Below, piece after piece: positions 1-8,261 of a stretch of 64,000 bases of DNA; positions within the stretch are counted from its first letter, which is position 1; every line of letters begins with the position of its first letter. The notes under the pieces were generated by a model. It saw only the letters and a list, made by a program, of their open reading frames with translations. It was not told where the DNA came from and did not search any database. This DNA is from Polyangium sp. y55x31 (GTDB lineage Bacteria > Myxococcota_A > Polyangia > Polyangiales > Polyangiaceae). A program made the translations under genes and the position numbers. The DNA is taken from positions 1 to 64,000 of the forward strand of contig NZ_JARZHG010000005.1 in NCBI RefSeq assembly GCF_029946505.1, given 5' to 3'.

Positions 1-893
1 CTGGCGGCTCGGGCGGCGCCGGCGGCGCCGGCGGCTCGGGTGGCGCCGGCGGCGGCGGAGGCTCGGGCGGCGGGACGCTGACGACGACGCTGTACGGCGT
101 GCATTACGACCAAACCCAGATGAAGGAGCGTTTCGGCTTCGTGACGCCCTCCACGGGGAAACTTCATACGGTGAGCATCCTCCCCGGCGTCATGGGCGTC
201 GGCGACCCGATGGTGCTCGACTCCGTGAAGGGTCGATTCTATCTCCAGACGAACCTCGGTCAGCTCGCGGTTGACGTGAGAACCGGCAGCGTCGTCGATG
301 TCTCCCCCCCGTGGGAGAGCTTCACGGTGCGTGCCCACCCCATCACCGGGGTCCTTTATGCCGTGAGGTGGGACGCCGTGGCCTCCGAGGAGCACTTCGG
401 CACCATCGATCCAGCGACCGGCGTCTTTTCCAGCATCAATACGCTCCCCGGCGTGATGCTCCTCTCGGACAATCCCGGGATCGATCCGACCGGCAATCAT
501 TACTACTTGAGGACGAACCTCGGCTGGCTGACGATCGACGTGGGCACGGGCGTCATCACCCACGTCGCCCCTGATGTGGACGACGTGGCGGCGCTCGAGC
601 TGCATCCGATCACCGGCACGATGTACGGCCTCCTCCGGAATCCCGTCACCTTCGAATTCGCGTTCGGGACGCTGGATCTCCAGACCGGTATGTATACCCC
701 GATCAAGAGCATTCCGACCGTCACGTCGCACAACGCTCGTGGTGGCATCGACCCGGCGAAGAACGAATACTACGTGTTCACCAACCTCGGTTATGTCACG
801 ATCGACATCACCACCGGTGACGTGAAGAACATCGCGCCGAACCCGGACGACTTCACGAACGTCTTCGAGTATTACAGCATGGCCAATCCGTGA
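1..893 (+). CDS. Exported repeat protein, C-terminal part (5' end outside window)
   Basis: The reading frame is open from base 3, so the gene begins before the window. The first 30 or so visible codons encode a Gly-rich linker of GGS/GGA units. After it come three imperfect repeats of about 75 residues, each built around FG(T/F)xDPxTG, an LPGV-like segment, a (Y/F)xxTNLG motif and a TIDVxTG motif. This pattern resembles blades of a beta-propeller or SMP-30/NHL-like fold, but I do not recognise a named family. The linker suggests an N-terminal anchor, perhaps a lipoprotein signal, outside the window. It converges on the serine hydrolase gene, with 31 bases between the stops. Function unknown. 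Confidence 0.7.
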   Translation, partial: GGSGGAGGAGGSGGAGGGGGSGGGTLTTTLYGVHYDQTQMKERFGFVTPSTGKLHTVSILPGVMGVGDPMVLDSVKGRFYLQTNLGQLAVDVRTGSVVDVSPPWESFTVRAHPITGVLYAVRWDAVASEEHFGTIDPATGVFSSINTLPGVMLLSDNPGIDPTGNHYYLRTNLGWLTIDVGTGVITHVAPDVDDVAALELHPITGTMYGLLRNPVTFEFAFGTLDLQTGMYTPIKSIPTVTSHNARGGIDPAKNEYYVFTNLGYVTIDITTGDVKNIAPNPDDFTNVFEYYSMANP

Positions 894-924
894 AGCGGCG
901 AGGATGGGGGCGGCGCCGCGCCGC

Positions 925-1953
925 TCACTGCCCGCACGCCAGCACCGGGAGGATCGCGTCCTCGATCAGGTGCGTCGTCTGCTGGTGCATGCCGCGCATG
1001 TTGTAGTTCGTGCGGGTCACGACCACCGCCGCGTCGAGCGCCGGGAACATCACCACCGCGTTGCCGCCGTTGCCGCCCATGAACCAGCCCGTCTGCGCGC
1101 CGCACGGCGTCTGGTACACGCGCGTCCAGAACAGGTAGCCATAGTGCTGCTCGGGCATCGCCTCGCGGTGCACCGAGAGCGCCGCGTCGACGAAGGCCGC
1201 GGGCACGACTTGCGCCCCGCCCGCCCGGCCTCGCGCGAGCACGAGCCGCGCGAGCGCCCCGAGGTCACGCGTGCGCAGTCGCAATCCTCCGCCCGTCATG
1301 ATCTCGCCGGTCGGCGATTTCGAGAACTCCCAGCGCGTGATCCCGAGCGGCGCGAACAGGTGCGTTGCCATGAAGCGGTCGATCGGCTGGCGCGCCGCGC
1401 GCTGGACGATCTGGCCGAGCAGGAACACACCCGCGGTGCAGTAATGCCACGGCCCGCGCCCGTTCGCGTCGCGCTTGTAGTCCGCGCGCACCGGCAGGTC
1501 GACCGCCCAGCGCGACCATACCTGCTTCGGGTACATGTTCTCCTCGTTGCCGGGCGACGCCTCGTCGTCGTCGTTGCAGTCGAGCGCCGACGACATCGTC
1601 AACAGGTCCTCGATCGTCACCGTCGCCTTGCCCGGTTCGTCGTGCGCGAACGGCGCGAGGTCCTCGAGGTACGCGAACGCCGGCGCGTCGAGCCCCGGCA
1701 GCGCGTGGCGTTCGATGGCGATCCCGACCGCGAGCGCGGTCAGCGATTTCGTCGCCGAGCGCGTGTCGTGCAGCGTCTCCGGCGTCGCGCCGGCGAAGTA
1801 TCGCTCGTATGCGACCTCATCGCCGCGCGTGACGAGCACGCTCGTCGTCTTCGGGGCGTCGCCGCGGGCGAGCGCCTCGGCGATGCCGTCGTAGCGCGCC
1901 GGCCTGGCGGCGCCACACCCCCACAGAAACAAGGCGAGGATCACGATCCACAT
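925..1953 (-). CDS. Beta-lactamase-family serine hydrolase lipoprotein
   Basis: A 342-residue class C beta-lactamase/PBP-like hydrolase. The N-terminus has a short hydrophobic stretch ending in the lipobox-like LWGC (residues 10-13), so it is probably lipid-anchored. The catalytic S-x-x-K motif is SATK, and the surrounding segment (DTRSATKSLTALAVGIAIE) is typical of the family. The second motif position reads YCT rather than the usual YxN, an oddity. A GGG(L/M)R(L/M) segment in the last third and a GWFMGGNGGN segment near the C-terminus match the usual C-terminal region. Family members act as esterases, D-aminopeptidases or carboxypeptidases; the substrate cannot be read from sequence. It is transcribed alone. 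Confidence 0.85.
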   Translation of the reverse strand: MWIVILALFLWGCGAARPARYDGIAEALARGDAPKTTSVLVTRGDEVAYERYFAGATPETLHDTRSATKSLTALAVGIAIERHALPGLDAPAFAYLEDLAPFAHDEPGKATVTIEDLLTMSSALDCNDDDEASPGNEENMYPKQVWSRWAVDLPVRADYKRDANGRGPWHYCTAGVFLLGQIVQRAARQPIDRFMATHLFAPLGITRWEFSKSPTGEIMTGGGLRLRTRDLGALARLVLARGRAGGAQVVPAAFVDAALSVHREAMPEQHYGYLFWTRVYQTPCGAQTGWFMGGNGGNAVVMFPALDAAVVVTRTNYNMRGMHQQTTHLIEDAILPVLACGQ

Positions 1954-2020
1954 ACCCTCGCCATGTCAGGTCGCGCCGCCCACGTCTTGTACGCGCGCAA
2001 CCTCGCCGCCGCGGTCGCAG

Positions 2021-2848
2021 TCAGCCGCGGTACTGCCGGCGGTACGCGCCCGGGCTCGTCGCGAACGTCCGCGCGAACGTCCGCGTCAGGTGGCTCTGGT
2101 CGACGAAGCCGCACGTCGTCGCGATCTCCGCGAGCGGCCGCCCGGTCGTACGCACCAGCAGCGCCGCGCGTTCGATCCGGCAGCGCCGCACGTACTCGCC
2201 CGGCGTGCAGCCGAAGAACCGCCGGAACATGCGCGCGAGGTAGACCGGGTGCACCCCCGCCTCCGTCGCGACCTCCGTCATCGTCAGCTCGTCGCGCGAC
2301 CGATCGTGCAGCACCTCGCGCGCCCGCGCGAGCCAGCGCGGCGGCCTTCGCTCCACCACGTGCGCGCGGCTGAACGCGCCGACCAGCTCCAGACACAACG
2401 CCTCGAGCGCCAGCGCGTCTCCCCCTTGCGCGGCGGACGCTGCGATCCTGTGCGCGATCGCGAGGGCCCCCGGCTCCCACATGCGGATCGCCTCCTCGCT
2501 CGGCGCCGCCACCTCGGCCGCCTCCGCGAATCGCGCCGCCGACACCGACACGCCCGCAAATCGGCCGCAGTGCTCCGGGAACGAGTCCTCGTGCGTCGTC
2601 CCCGGCGGATTGTAGATCAGCGCGGGCTCCGCGTGCAGGTGCCCCGCGCCGCGCGCCGACGACAGATAATGGCCGTCGAGCAGCAAAATGAAGTGCGCGT
2701 CCTCGTGCGTGTGGCGCGCGACCGGCCGCGCCGGATCCGCTGATGCAATCGAGAGCGAGAAGCCCGCGACGTCGCGGCGCACCTCTCGCGTGCCGAAGAA
2801 CTCTCCGTGCTGCAGCGTCGACTGGGCGACCGATCCGGGTTGCGACAC
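2021..2848 (-). CDS. AraC-family transcriptional regulator
   Basis: 275 residues from a GTG start. The N-terminal half is a cupin-like sensor (HTHEDAHFILLLDGHY, then a NPPGTTHED segment). The C-terminal 100 residues hold the two helix-turn-helix units of the AraC/XylS family: MTEVATEAGVHPVYLARMF and LAEIATTCGFVDQSHLTRTF, followed by SPGAYRRQYRG. The frame is open far upstream, but the only sensible start beyond the preceding gene's stop (2899) is the GTG at 2848; a second GTG at 2782 is possible. No Shine-Dalgarno sequence is visible, and the predicted promoter lies so close that the message may be nearly leaderless. The target is unknown; the neighbouring START-domain gene is one candidate. 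Confidence 0.82.
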   Translation of the reverse strand: MSQPGSVAQSTLQHGEFFGTREVRRDVAGFSLSIASADPARPVARHTHEDAHFILLLDGHYLSSARGAGHLHAEPALIYNPPGTTHEDSFPEHCGRFAGVSVSAARFAEAAEVAAPSEEAIRMWEPGALAIAHRIAASAAQGGDALALEALCLELVGAFSRAHVVERRPPRWLARAREVLHDRSRDELTMTEVATEAGVHPVYLARMFRRFFGCTPGEYVRRCRIERAALLVRTTGRPLAEIATTCGFVDQSHLTRTFARTFATSPGAYRRQYRG

Positions 2849-2857
2849 CGGGCGCGG

Positions 2858-2886
2858 AGTGAATCCAAACGGGTTTGGACAGTCAA
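2858..2886 (-). promoter_or_regulatory. Candidate promoter with palindromic operator in the spacer
   Basis: On the minus strand, TTGACT (2886-2881) and TTCACT (2863-2858) are separated by exactly 17 bases. The spacer contains the perfect palindrome TCCAAAC-CC-GTTTGGA (2864-2879). The -35 fits the housekeeping consensus well, the -10 poorly. A palindrome in the spacer is a typical repressor site. Position just ahead of the AraC gene suggests autoregulation. This is inference from sequence only. Confidence 0.45.
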
Positions 2887-2898
2887 GGACCTTGCGCG

Positions 2899-3567
2899 TC
2901 AGCGGTAGTTCGGCACCTCTTTCTTGAGCCGAACGATGAAGTCGACGATGTTGTCCTTGGCCTGGTCCTTCCCGAGCCACGAGGGAACGGAGCCGGCGAC
3001 GTCGAGGTGGAAGCGGTAGACGGCGCGGGTGCCCTTGGCGCCTTCGGGTTCGAGTCGCCAGCCGCCCTGGTGCGCGTTCACGCGGACCACGCCGTCCACG
3101 GGCTTCGGCCCGCGCTCGTTGGCGGCGACGAAGCGCATCCAGAGGATCGGACCCTCGGCGCCCCAGGTGACCTGGAGGGTGTAGTCGCGATCGTCGATCA
3201 CGGGGAGGTCGAGCCGCTGATAGACGATCAGAGAATCGGCGTTGCGGGCGAGGACCTTGTTTTCCTTGAGGTGCTCTTGCCACTTCTGGTGGTTCGCGTA
3301 ATCGAGCAGCGCGCGGCGCACCTGCTCGGGCGGCGCCGGGAGGCTCGCCTCGACCGCGAACTCGACGCCGGCTCGTTTCTCGCGGCGGTGGACGCGGACG
3401 CCTTTCTCCTCGGTGACGAACGTGAAACCCTCCGACACGAGGGCGCTCGCGGGCGCCGGCGCGCGTCCCTGCGACGGGGCCGCGGCCTGCGCGGGCGGGG
3501 GAGGCTCGGCCGACGCGGCCGAGGGCGCGATGGCGACCAGGAGGGCAAAAAAGGTCCAGCGTCTCAT
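2899..3567 (-). CDS. Exported START/SRPBCC-domain protein
   Basis: 222 residues. The start at 3567 gives a clean signal peptide (MRRWTFFALLVAIAPSAASA) followed by a Pro/Ala-rich linker to about residue 45. The rest resembles a START-type lipid-binding domain: GVRVHRREKRAGVEFAVEA, LLDYANHQKWQEHL, VYQRLDLPVIDDRDYTLQ and a final GSVPSWLGKDQAKDNIVDF segment, matching the StAR/PITP fold (the DRD and PxWL segments are characteristic). Such proteins bind or move hydrophobic ligands; here it would act in the periplasm or at the outer membrane. A GAGGA stretch about 8 bases upstream can serve as ribosome binding site. The ligand is unknown. Confidence 0.75.
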   Translation of the reverse strand: MRRWTFFALLVAIAPSAASAEPPPPAQAAAPSQGRAPAPASALVSEGFTFVTEEKGVRVHRREKRAGVEFAVEASLPAPPEQVRRALLDYANHQKWQEHLKENKVLARNADSLIVYQRLDLPVIDDRDYTLQVTWGAEGPILWMRFVAANERGPKPVDGVVRVNAHQGGWRLEPEGAKGTRAVYRFHLDVAGSVPSWLGKDQAKDNIVDFIVRLKKEVPNYR

Positions 3568-3789
3568 CGTCTGTGTCCTCAAAGGAGGTGGATGAAAGAA
3601 ATTCCGACCACCGGCGCCGCTGGGGATTCCACGGATCACTCCGTCGGCGGCGAGCAGCCCCGCGTTTCGGCGCCCGCGGATTGAGCGTACCTGAAGCGGA
3701 CATGAGCGTCCACTTGTGCTCGTGGATGGATTTTGCGGCGTGGCACGCCCGACCGCCCCTGCTGGACGTGCTGGGGAGCGATCGAGGTT

Positions 3790-4251
3790 CTAGTGATGCG
3801 TGGCGCCCGACGCGATGAACGATCGCTCGGTTTCGACCGCGCAGATCGCAAATGCCTTGCAATCGGCCGCGGCCTCGCAGGCGTCGCCCTGCTTGAGCAG
3901 CCGTTCCAACTGATCGGCTGGCGTGCGGGTCGCCATCGCTTCGCACATCGCGTCGATCTTCGCGGGCTCCATATCGCTCTCCCAGTAGGTGCGCGCTTCC
4001 TTCAGGACCACGTCGCGCCCCTCGGTCTTGACGCGCTCGCCGATGCCCTTCGGCATGTCGAGCTCGATGCGGACGTCGAGCACCGCGGACAGGTAGTCGT
4101 CGGTGCACGTCGCCTGCCGCGCGTAGTAGCGATGGCACATCGGCCCGAGATCGGCAGCCGTACGCGCAGCCGGCTCCGCAGGCGGCGGAGAGGAGGACCC
4201 GCCACACGCGGCGAGCAGGAGCACGAGGAAGAAGCCGCGATCACGCAACAT
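3790..4251 (-). CDS. Small cysteine-rich lipoprotein
   Basis: 153 residues. The N-terminus (MLRDRGFFLVLLLAACGG) is a lipoprotein signal with lipobox LAAC. The mature part has a Ser/Pro/Ala-rich linker and then a helical domain with regularly spaced cysteines (CHRYYARQATC, MCEAM, ACEAAADCKAFAIC) that probably form disulfides in the periplasm. Myxobacterial genomes carry many such small Cys-patterned lipoproteins without known function. I recognise no family. A similar but not clearly homologous exported Cys-rich protein lies at 5018-5515. Confidence 0.65.
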   Translation of the reverse strand: MLRDRGFFLVLLLAACGGSSSPPPAEPAARTAADLGPMCHRYYARQATCTDDYLSAVLDVRIELDMPKGIGERVKTEGRDVVLKEARTYWESDMEPAKIDAMCEAMATRTPADQLERLLKQGDACEAAADCKAFAICAVETERSFIASGATHH

Positions 4252-4468
4252 GGCCGCGATGATACGTCATGGCGGTGCGCGGGGGATAGGGCCTGCGGGG
4301 GGTGACGCTGGCAGCCCGCTGCCGTCAGAACCCGTTAGACCCCACGGTTCGCCCCAGAGACCGGATCCAGTCCGGAGCGCGTCGAAGGATGTGCTCGCTG
4401 CCGCTCTACTGTATCGTGAGACCGCGAGCGCTTCATCGGCTCGCATCATCGGGTTTGGGAATGTACGC

Positions 4469-4969
4469 ATGAGAGGGCTCGTCATCGGGTTGCTGTTCGT
4501 GTCGGCCCTCTTGCTCGCGTCTGCTTGCACCAACGACGACTGCAGGAACCCGAAGAAAACCGGAGGCTATCACAAGCGTTCGAATAGCTTCCGACAAGGC
4601 GTGGCCTTGCAGTGCAATGCTGTTCTGATCTGCCCGCGGAAAGGCGGTGGCTACGACGAGCGGCGCCCTCTGGGGCTGGAGGACCCGATCATCATTGATC
4701 AGGAGGGCGACGGCTGGAATCGTGCCCGGTGTACGGATCTGGCACTTCCTCGTGTGGCCGGTACGGATTGCAAGGTCGAGGTTTCACCCAGCGTCATCTG
4801 TCTGGACGTCGACGGAGGCTCGGGTGATCTCGGCGCGAACCCGACGGGGGGCACCATCGTCACGGTGGGCGGGGCCGCGACAGGGGACTTCAAGGGATAT
4901 GATGATGGGGTCGGCGGCGCGGGGGCATTCGGTGCGGGGGCCGGCGCGGGGGGCCAGGGCGGAATCTGA
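4469..4969 (+). CDS. Small lipoprotein with Gly-rich C-terminus
   Basis: 166 residues when started at the ATG at 4469, which places the lipoprotein signal (MRGLVIGLLFVSALLLASAC) at the very N-terminus; the frame stays open further upstream but that part is not protein-like. The mature part carries several cysteines (CTNDDC, LQC, ICPRK, RCTDL, DCKV, ICLD) and ends in a low-complexity Gly/Ala tail. It is probably an outer-membrane or periplasmic lipoprotein. It converges on the next gene. No family recognised. Confidence 0.6.
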   Translation: MRGLVIGLLFVSALLLASACTNDDCRNPKKTGGYHKRSNSFRQGVALQCNAVLICPRKGGGYDERRPLGLEDPIIIDQEGDGWNRARCTDLALPRVAGTDCKVEVSPSVICLDVDGGSGDLGANPTGGTIVTVGGAATGDFKGYDDGVGGAGAFGAGAGAGGQGGI

Positions 4970-5017
4970 GCATGGGATGGCGCCGGTTGGTGGAGGTCGA
5001 GCGGCGCGAGGCCAGGT

Positions 5018-5515
5018 CTATTGCCCGAGCGCGATCGACATTCGCGCGTGCCAATCGGTACCAACCAGGGCCGGGCAATGTTGCTCCACGTCAGCCTTGA
5101 AGCAGGCGTCCCATGCCTCTCGAAGGGCCAAGGTCTCCTCGCGAGAGCGGGGCATCTTGAACGCGAGGTCACACCGCGTCTCTGCCGCGTGTGTTTCCCG
5201 CCAGAAGCGAGCGCCTTTGAGGTCCTCGCACGACGCACGCCAGATCGGGTCGGTGTCGTGCGGCGGCAATGGGGCGTAGTCCGGGCAGTACGTCGTCACG
5301 CAACCCGCCTCGCAAGCGTCGGCGAATTCGTCCGTGATCGTCATACAATCGCCGAAATGAGCGCCTTGCTTGCACATCTCGAGCGTCGAGGCGAGATCCG
5401 AAAAGCAGCTCTCTTCCCCCTTGTGGGGCACTTCCCCCCGAGACGCCCCTAGCCCCACGGTGACGAGCGCGACGGCGCCGACGGCGATGGCGATGAACGG
5501 TCCGCGGCGGTTCAT
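5018..5515 (-). CDS. Exported cysteine-rich hypothetical protein
   Basis: 165 residues. The N-terminus (MNRRGPFIAIAVGAVALV) is a signal peptide or membrane anchor. The mature part contains eight or more cysteines in a helical context (ESCFSDL, EMCKQG, DCMTI, ACEAGCVTTYC, SCEDL, RCDLAF, ACFKADVEQHC), suggesting a disulfide-stabilised periplasmic domain. The region upstream of its start is the long pyrimidine-rich gap shared with the divergent gene at 6120. I recognise no family. Confidence 0.65.
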   Translation of the reverse strand: MNRRGPFIAIAVGAVALVTVGLGASRGEVPHKGEESCFSDLASTLEMCKQGAHFGDCMTITDEFADACEAGCVTTYCPDYAPLPPHDTDPIWRASCEDLKGARFWRETHAAETRCDLAFKMPRSREETLALREAWDACFKADVEQHCPALVGTDWHARMSIALGQ

Positions 5516-5669
5516 GGCTGTCTTCCCTGGGTCCGGCCGAGCCTACACCACCCTGCCACGGAAGACGAGCATCTCGGAGGGCATCGAGTGCCTACCACCC
5601 CACTCGCACCACACCTCCAAGACAGTCCCACCACCCCCGCTGCCCACTCCCACCCGGACCCACACCCAC

Positions 5670-5707
5670 TCCGGACAATTTCCCAAAATTGTCCGGAATT
5701 GTCCGGA
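5670..5707. promoter_or_regulatory. Repeat cluster, candidate activator binding site
   Basis: A perfect 12-bp inverted repeat, TCCGGACAATTT (5670-5681) and AAATTGTCCGGA (5686-5697), with a 4-base spacer, is followed directly by another copy of ATTGTCCGGA (5698-5707). The two direct copies repeat with a 10-bp period, about one helical turn. It lies about 310 bases upstream of the sigma-54 promoter, a distance tolerated by enhancer-binding activators. The cluster is AT-richer than its surroundings. Confidence 0.5.
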
Positions 5708-6013
5708 CATCTGTCCCATCCTCCCCGTGACCTCTCTCACCTCTCCCCGCGACCCACGCACCTGACGCCGCCCCTCATCCCGACCCTCTTCCCCCCGAGC
5801 ACCCTCTCCCTCCCCGCCACATACACCCCTCTCCGCAACAACATCCACCACCCCTGCCAGACCCTCGAAACCGTTCCCGAATTCAGCTCCGTCCCCCCTC
5901 CCATCCACCCCGCTCACACCCGCACCCGACGCCCAATCCCTCCCCGCCACACCCGCACCTCGCCTCTCGAAACACCGCCCTCTCTCCAACCCCAATTGCA
6001 CCACCGGCAAACC

Positions 6014-6029
6014 TGGCATTCCCCTTGCA
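6014..6029 (+). promoter_or_regulatory. Sigma-54 (RpoN) promoter
   Basis: TGGCATTCCCCTTGCA matches the -24/-12 consensus TGGCAC-N5-TTGCA, with GG (6015-6016) and GC (6027-6028) separated by the required 10 bases. Only one of the strongly conserved positions differs (C to T at the sixth base). Transcription would start near 6040, leaving an 80-base leader before the ATG at 6120. Confidence 0.7.
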
Positions 6030-6119
6030 CAAAGCCCCCGCGCACCCCGACGGCAACCACGTCGGACTCTCATTCGACGCACCATCACCCTTCCCCCGCG
6101 GAAGAGGAGACCATCCCCC

Positions 6120-6632
6120 ATGAGTAACCCCAAGCATCCCAAGGCCGGCGATCGCAGCATTGACGTCACCGATGTCGACCTCGTCGACATCACGCCCGAC
6201 CACATCGCCCGGTTGAGCAAGCTCCGTGACGGCCACGCCCCTGCCATCGCGGCCATTCTGCATGCGGACCCGGCGGCTCGACAGCGGGCCGGGCTCAGTG
6301 AGGCCGAGGTCGTGGAGCTCGAGGCGGACTGGGAAGCGTCCAGGCGTATCGAGGAGGTCTTGCCGGCGGTCGAGAAGCTCCTCGAGCTCCTCCACGAGAC
6401 GCGCCTCGTCCGGAATCACGCCATTGCGTTCCGCCTCGGCGAGATGGCGCATCAGGTGCGGCGTCGGGCCGATCGGTTGCCCAATGGTACGGAGGTGGCG
6501 GCGCCGTTCCAGACGCTCCTCGAGTATCACTTCGCCGTCGGCCAGAAGATCGCCGCATTGCGCGAAAAGAACAAGAAGGACGCGGAGCGCTCCGGGCGGC
6601 CGCCCGCGCCCGGAAAGGACATGCTGGTGTAA
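6120..6632 (+). CDS. Hypothetical helical protein behind a sigma-54 promoter
   Basis: 170 residues, cytoplasmic, no signal peptide. ATG at 6120 follows a good ribosome binding site (GAAGAGGAGA, 6101-6110). The protein is predicted to be almost wholly alpha-helical, with a long central segment (EADWEASRRIEEVLPAVEKL) and a basic C-terminal tail (LREKNKKDAERSGRPPAPGK). It has no cysteine. Proteins of this look, a few helices with an LxxAxxEVxxLE pattern, are common in Polyangiales genomes, but I do not know a function. Its sigma-54 promoter and the upstream repeat cluster say that expression is tightly controlled by a specific activator. Confidence 0.7.
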   Translation: MSNPKHPKAGDRSIDVTDVDLVDITPDHIARLSKLRDGHAPAIAAILHADPAARQRAGLSEAEVVELEADWEASRRIEEVLPAVEKLLELLHETRLVRNHAIAFRLGEMAHQVRRRADRLPNGTEVAAPFQTLLEYHFAVGQKIAALREKNKKDAERSGRPPAPGKDMLV

Positions 6633-6749
6633 GGGGCTGCCGCTCGGGTCCTGATCGCCCGAACGATACCGTCGCACGAGGCGCGACGAAGCAAGCCGCT
6701 CGCCTGAACGACGGGAAGCCCATCTCGCCGACGCGCGTTTGGCAGCGCC

Positions 6750-7445
6750 ATGCGCACGTTCCCCCCGACCCCCCTCCGCTCGCTCGTCACGCTCGGCATC
6801 GCTGGGCTGCTCTCGTTCGCCGCGCGCCCGGCTGCCGCGTGCTGGGAGGGGTATGCTGCCACGGTCGGCCCTGTCGGCATCCTCCGCGGAATCGAGTCCG
6901 CGTCCTGGAACCCCGCCCATGTCCGCGAGGCCGCGCGCTGGGGCACGCGCATCGAGGCAATCGTGCCGCAGGGCGCGGAGGTCTCGATTGAATTCGGCGA
7001 GATCACCTGCTCCAGCAAGACCGGCGCGTGTGGCTCCTTCTCCACCCTGTCCATGGAGCCCGACGATCTCCCGGCCATCTTCCGCGCGGTCGCTCAGGCC
7101 TTCGGCGCGAAACCCGCCGCGGTCCGCAAGGCCTCCAAGCTCGAGCCCACGCTCTACACCGTGCAGATCTTCGCCGGCAGCGAGCGTGGCGCCCGCCGCA
7201 TGAAGGCGCGTGTCGCCAATCTCGACATCGACACGCAAGGTTTTTTCACGGAAGGCGGCTTCCCCGCCAGGAACGACCCCGCGCACGTGATTCGCGACGC
7301 CTCCGGGCCGCACCGCGTGATCTTCGATGTATTCCTCGACCGGGACGAGGCCGACGACGCGCTCGCCGAGTTGCGCGCCAAAGGGATCCGTGGGTTCGTC
7401 CGAGAGCTGCCAACGGGAAAGGCTGTCGGCGAGGGCGAGTTCTGA
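6750..7445 (+). CDS. Exported SPOR-like domain protein
   Basis: 231 residues. A signal peptide with cleavage near AAAC (residues 28-31) precedes the mature domain. The second half contains two units that look like SPOR/ferredoxin-like repeats: YTVQIFAGSERGARRMKARV and, about 60 residues later, HRVIFDVFLDRDEADDALAELRAKG followed by GFVREL. SPOR domains bind denuded peptidoglycan glycan strands. The assignment rests on the beta-alpha-beta pattern and not on a strict motif, so treat it as tentative. Transcribed alone; it converges on the LytTR response regulator. Confidence 0.55.
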   Translation: MRTFPPTPLRSLVTLGIAGLLSFAARPAAACWEGYAATVGPVGILRGIESASWNPAHVREAARWGTRIEAIVPQGAEVSIEFGEITCSSKTGACGSFSTLSMEPDDLPAIFRAVAQAFGAKPAAVRKASKLEPTLYTVQIFAGSERGARRMKARVANLDIDTQGFFTEGGFPARNDPAHVIRDASGPHRVIFDVFLDRDEADDALAELRAKGIRGFVRELPTGKAVGEGEF

Positions 7446-7457
7446 GCGCGGATCGCG

Positions 7458-8261
7458 TCAGCCGCGCCGAAGCCCGGTCGCGCTCGCGAGCAGCATCTCG
7501 CGCACGGACTGCGCGCGGTCGCGCGAGACGGGGACGCTCACGCCCCGCCGCTCGGGGCCGATGCCGACGCCGACGAACACCCGTGTCTCGCCCCCCTCGC
7601 GTTCGAGCTCCTTGATGTAGGCCGCATTCACGAGCCAGTTCCTGTGGACGCGCGTGAGCGCTCGCCCGAAGGACGCTTCGATCGAGGACAAGGACAGGTC
7701 GAGGTCGAACGTGCCGTGCGGCGTATGCACGGAGGTGAGCCGATCGGCCGCCTCGAATGCCCAGGCCTCATTGGGTTCGAGGAACACCAGGCTCTTGCCC
7801 CGACGCGCGACGACGCGCAGCGGGCTCGAAGGCGGGGAGGGCCGTTTCCGGCCGTGGAGGCGACGCAGGCATTGATCGACGCGCTCTTGCGTGAACGGCT
7901 TCAGCAGGTAATCGTCGACGCCGAGCTCGAAGGCCTCGATGGCGTGCTCCTTGAATGCCGTGGCCAGGACGAACATCGGCCTCCGGGCGCTCTGCACCGA
8001 GGCGCGCACCAGATCGAGCCCCGTCTCGTCGTCGCTCCCGCCGAGCGCGATATCCACGAAGACGGCGTCGATTTCGAGCCCGCCGGCCGCGAGCTGCAAT
8101 GCCTGTCGGGCCTCGGCGAGGCTCGCGACGGCGCCCACGACCTCGGCGAGCTGGGACGCTTCGATCAGCTCGACCAGGTAATTGCGGGCGGGCCACTCGT
8201 CCTCGACGACGAGGGCGCGGAGCCGATACGAATCACCTGACGGGGGGATCTCGTTCATCAT
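7458..8261 (-). CDS. LytTR-type response regulator
   Basis: 267 residues. The N-terminal receiver domain shows the acidic pocket (VVEDEW), the phospho-acceptor Asp in AVFVDIAL, the Thr in ATAFKEHAIEAF and the Lys in DYLLKPF. The C-terminal half is a LytTR DNA-binding domain (RLTSVHTPHGTFDLDLSLSS, then ALTRVHRNWLVNAAYIKELE). The start ATG at 8261 overlaps the stop of the histidine kinase gene (ATGA); a second ATG follows immediately at 8258. LytTR regulators bind paired 9-bp direct repeats. The regulon is unknown. It forms a translationally coupled two-component pair with the kinase upstream. Confidence 0.92.
   Translation of the reverse strand: MMNEIPPSGDSYRLRALVVEDEWPARNYLVELIEASQLAEVVGAVASLAEARQALQLAAGGLEIDAVFVDIALGGSDDETGLDLVRASVQSARRPMFVLATAFKEHAIEAFELGVDDYLLKPFTQERVDQCLRRLHGRKRPSPPSSPLRVVARRGKSLVFLEPNEAWAFEAADRLTSVHTPHGTFDLDLSLSSIEASFGRALTRVHRNWLVNAAYIKELEREGGETRVFVGVGIGPERRGVSVPVSRDRAQSVREMLLASATGLRRG

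Larger units (their letters stand above)
5516..6119. other. 604-bp non-coding gap with strong strand composition bias
   Basis: This gap between two divergent genes contains no convincing gene. From about 5590 to 6110 the plus strand is very rich in C and A and poor in G, with runs such as CCACCACCCCC. Two structured elements stand out and are listed separately: an inverted and tandem repeat cluster at 5670-5707 and a sigma-54-type promoter at 6014-6029. The open frames on both strands across this stretch are low-complexity (Pro/Thr/His or Gly/Arg/Val) and are best explained by the base bias. Confidence 0.6.

Noticed and set aside
1-95. A simple sequence repeat of GGC-rich units as an independent repeat element
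   Set aside because: The repeat is in frame and encodes a Gly/Ser/Ala linker of the partial gene, so it is protein-level low complexity.
3581-3595. A very strong Shine-Dalgarno-like AAAGGAGGTG followed by ATG on the plus strand
   Set aside because: The frame behind it is short and protein-unlike and lies over the leader of the START-domain gene on the other strand.
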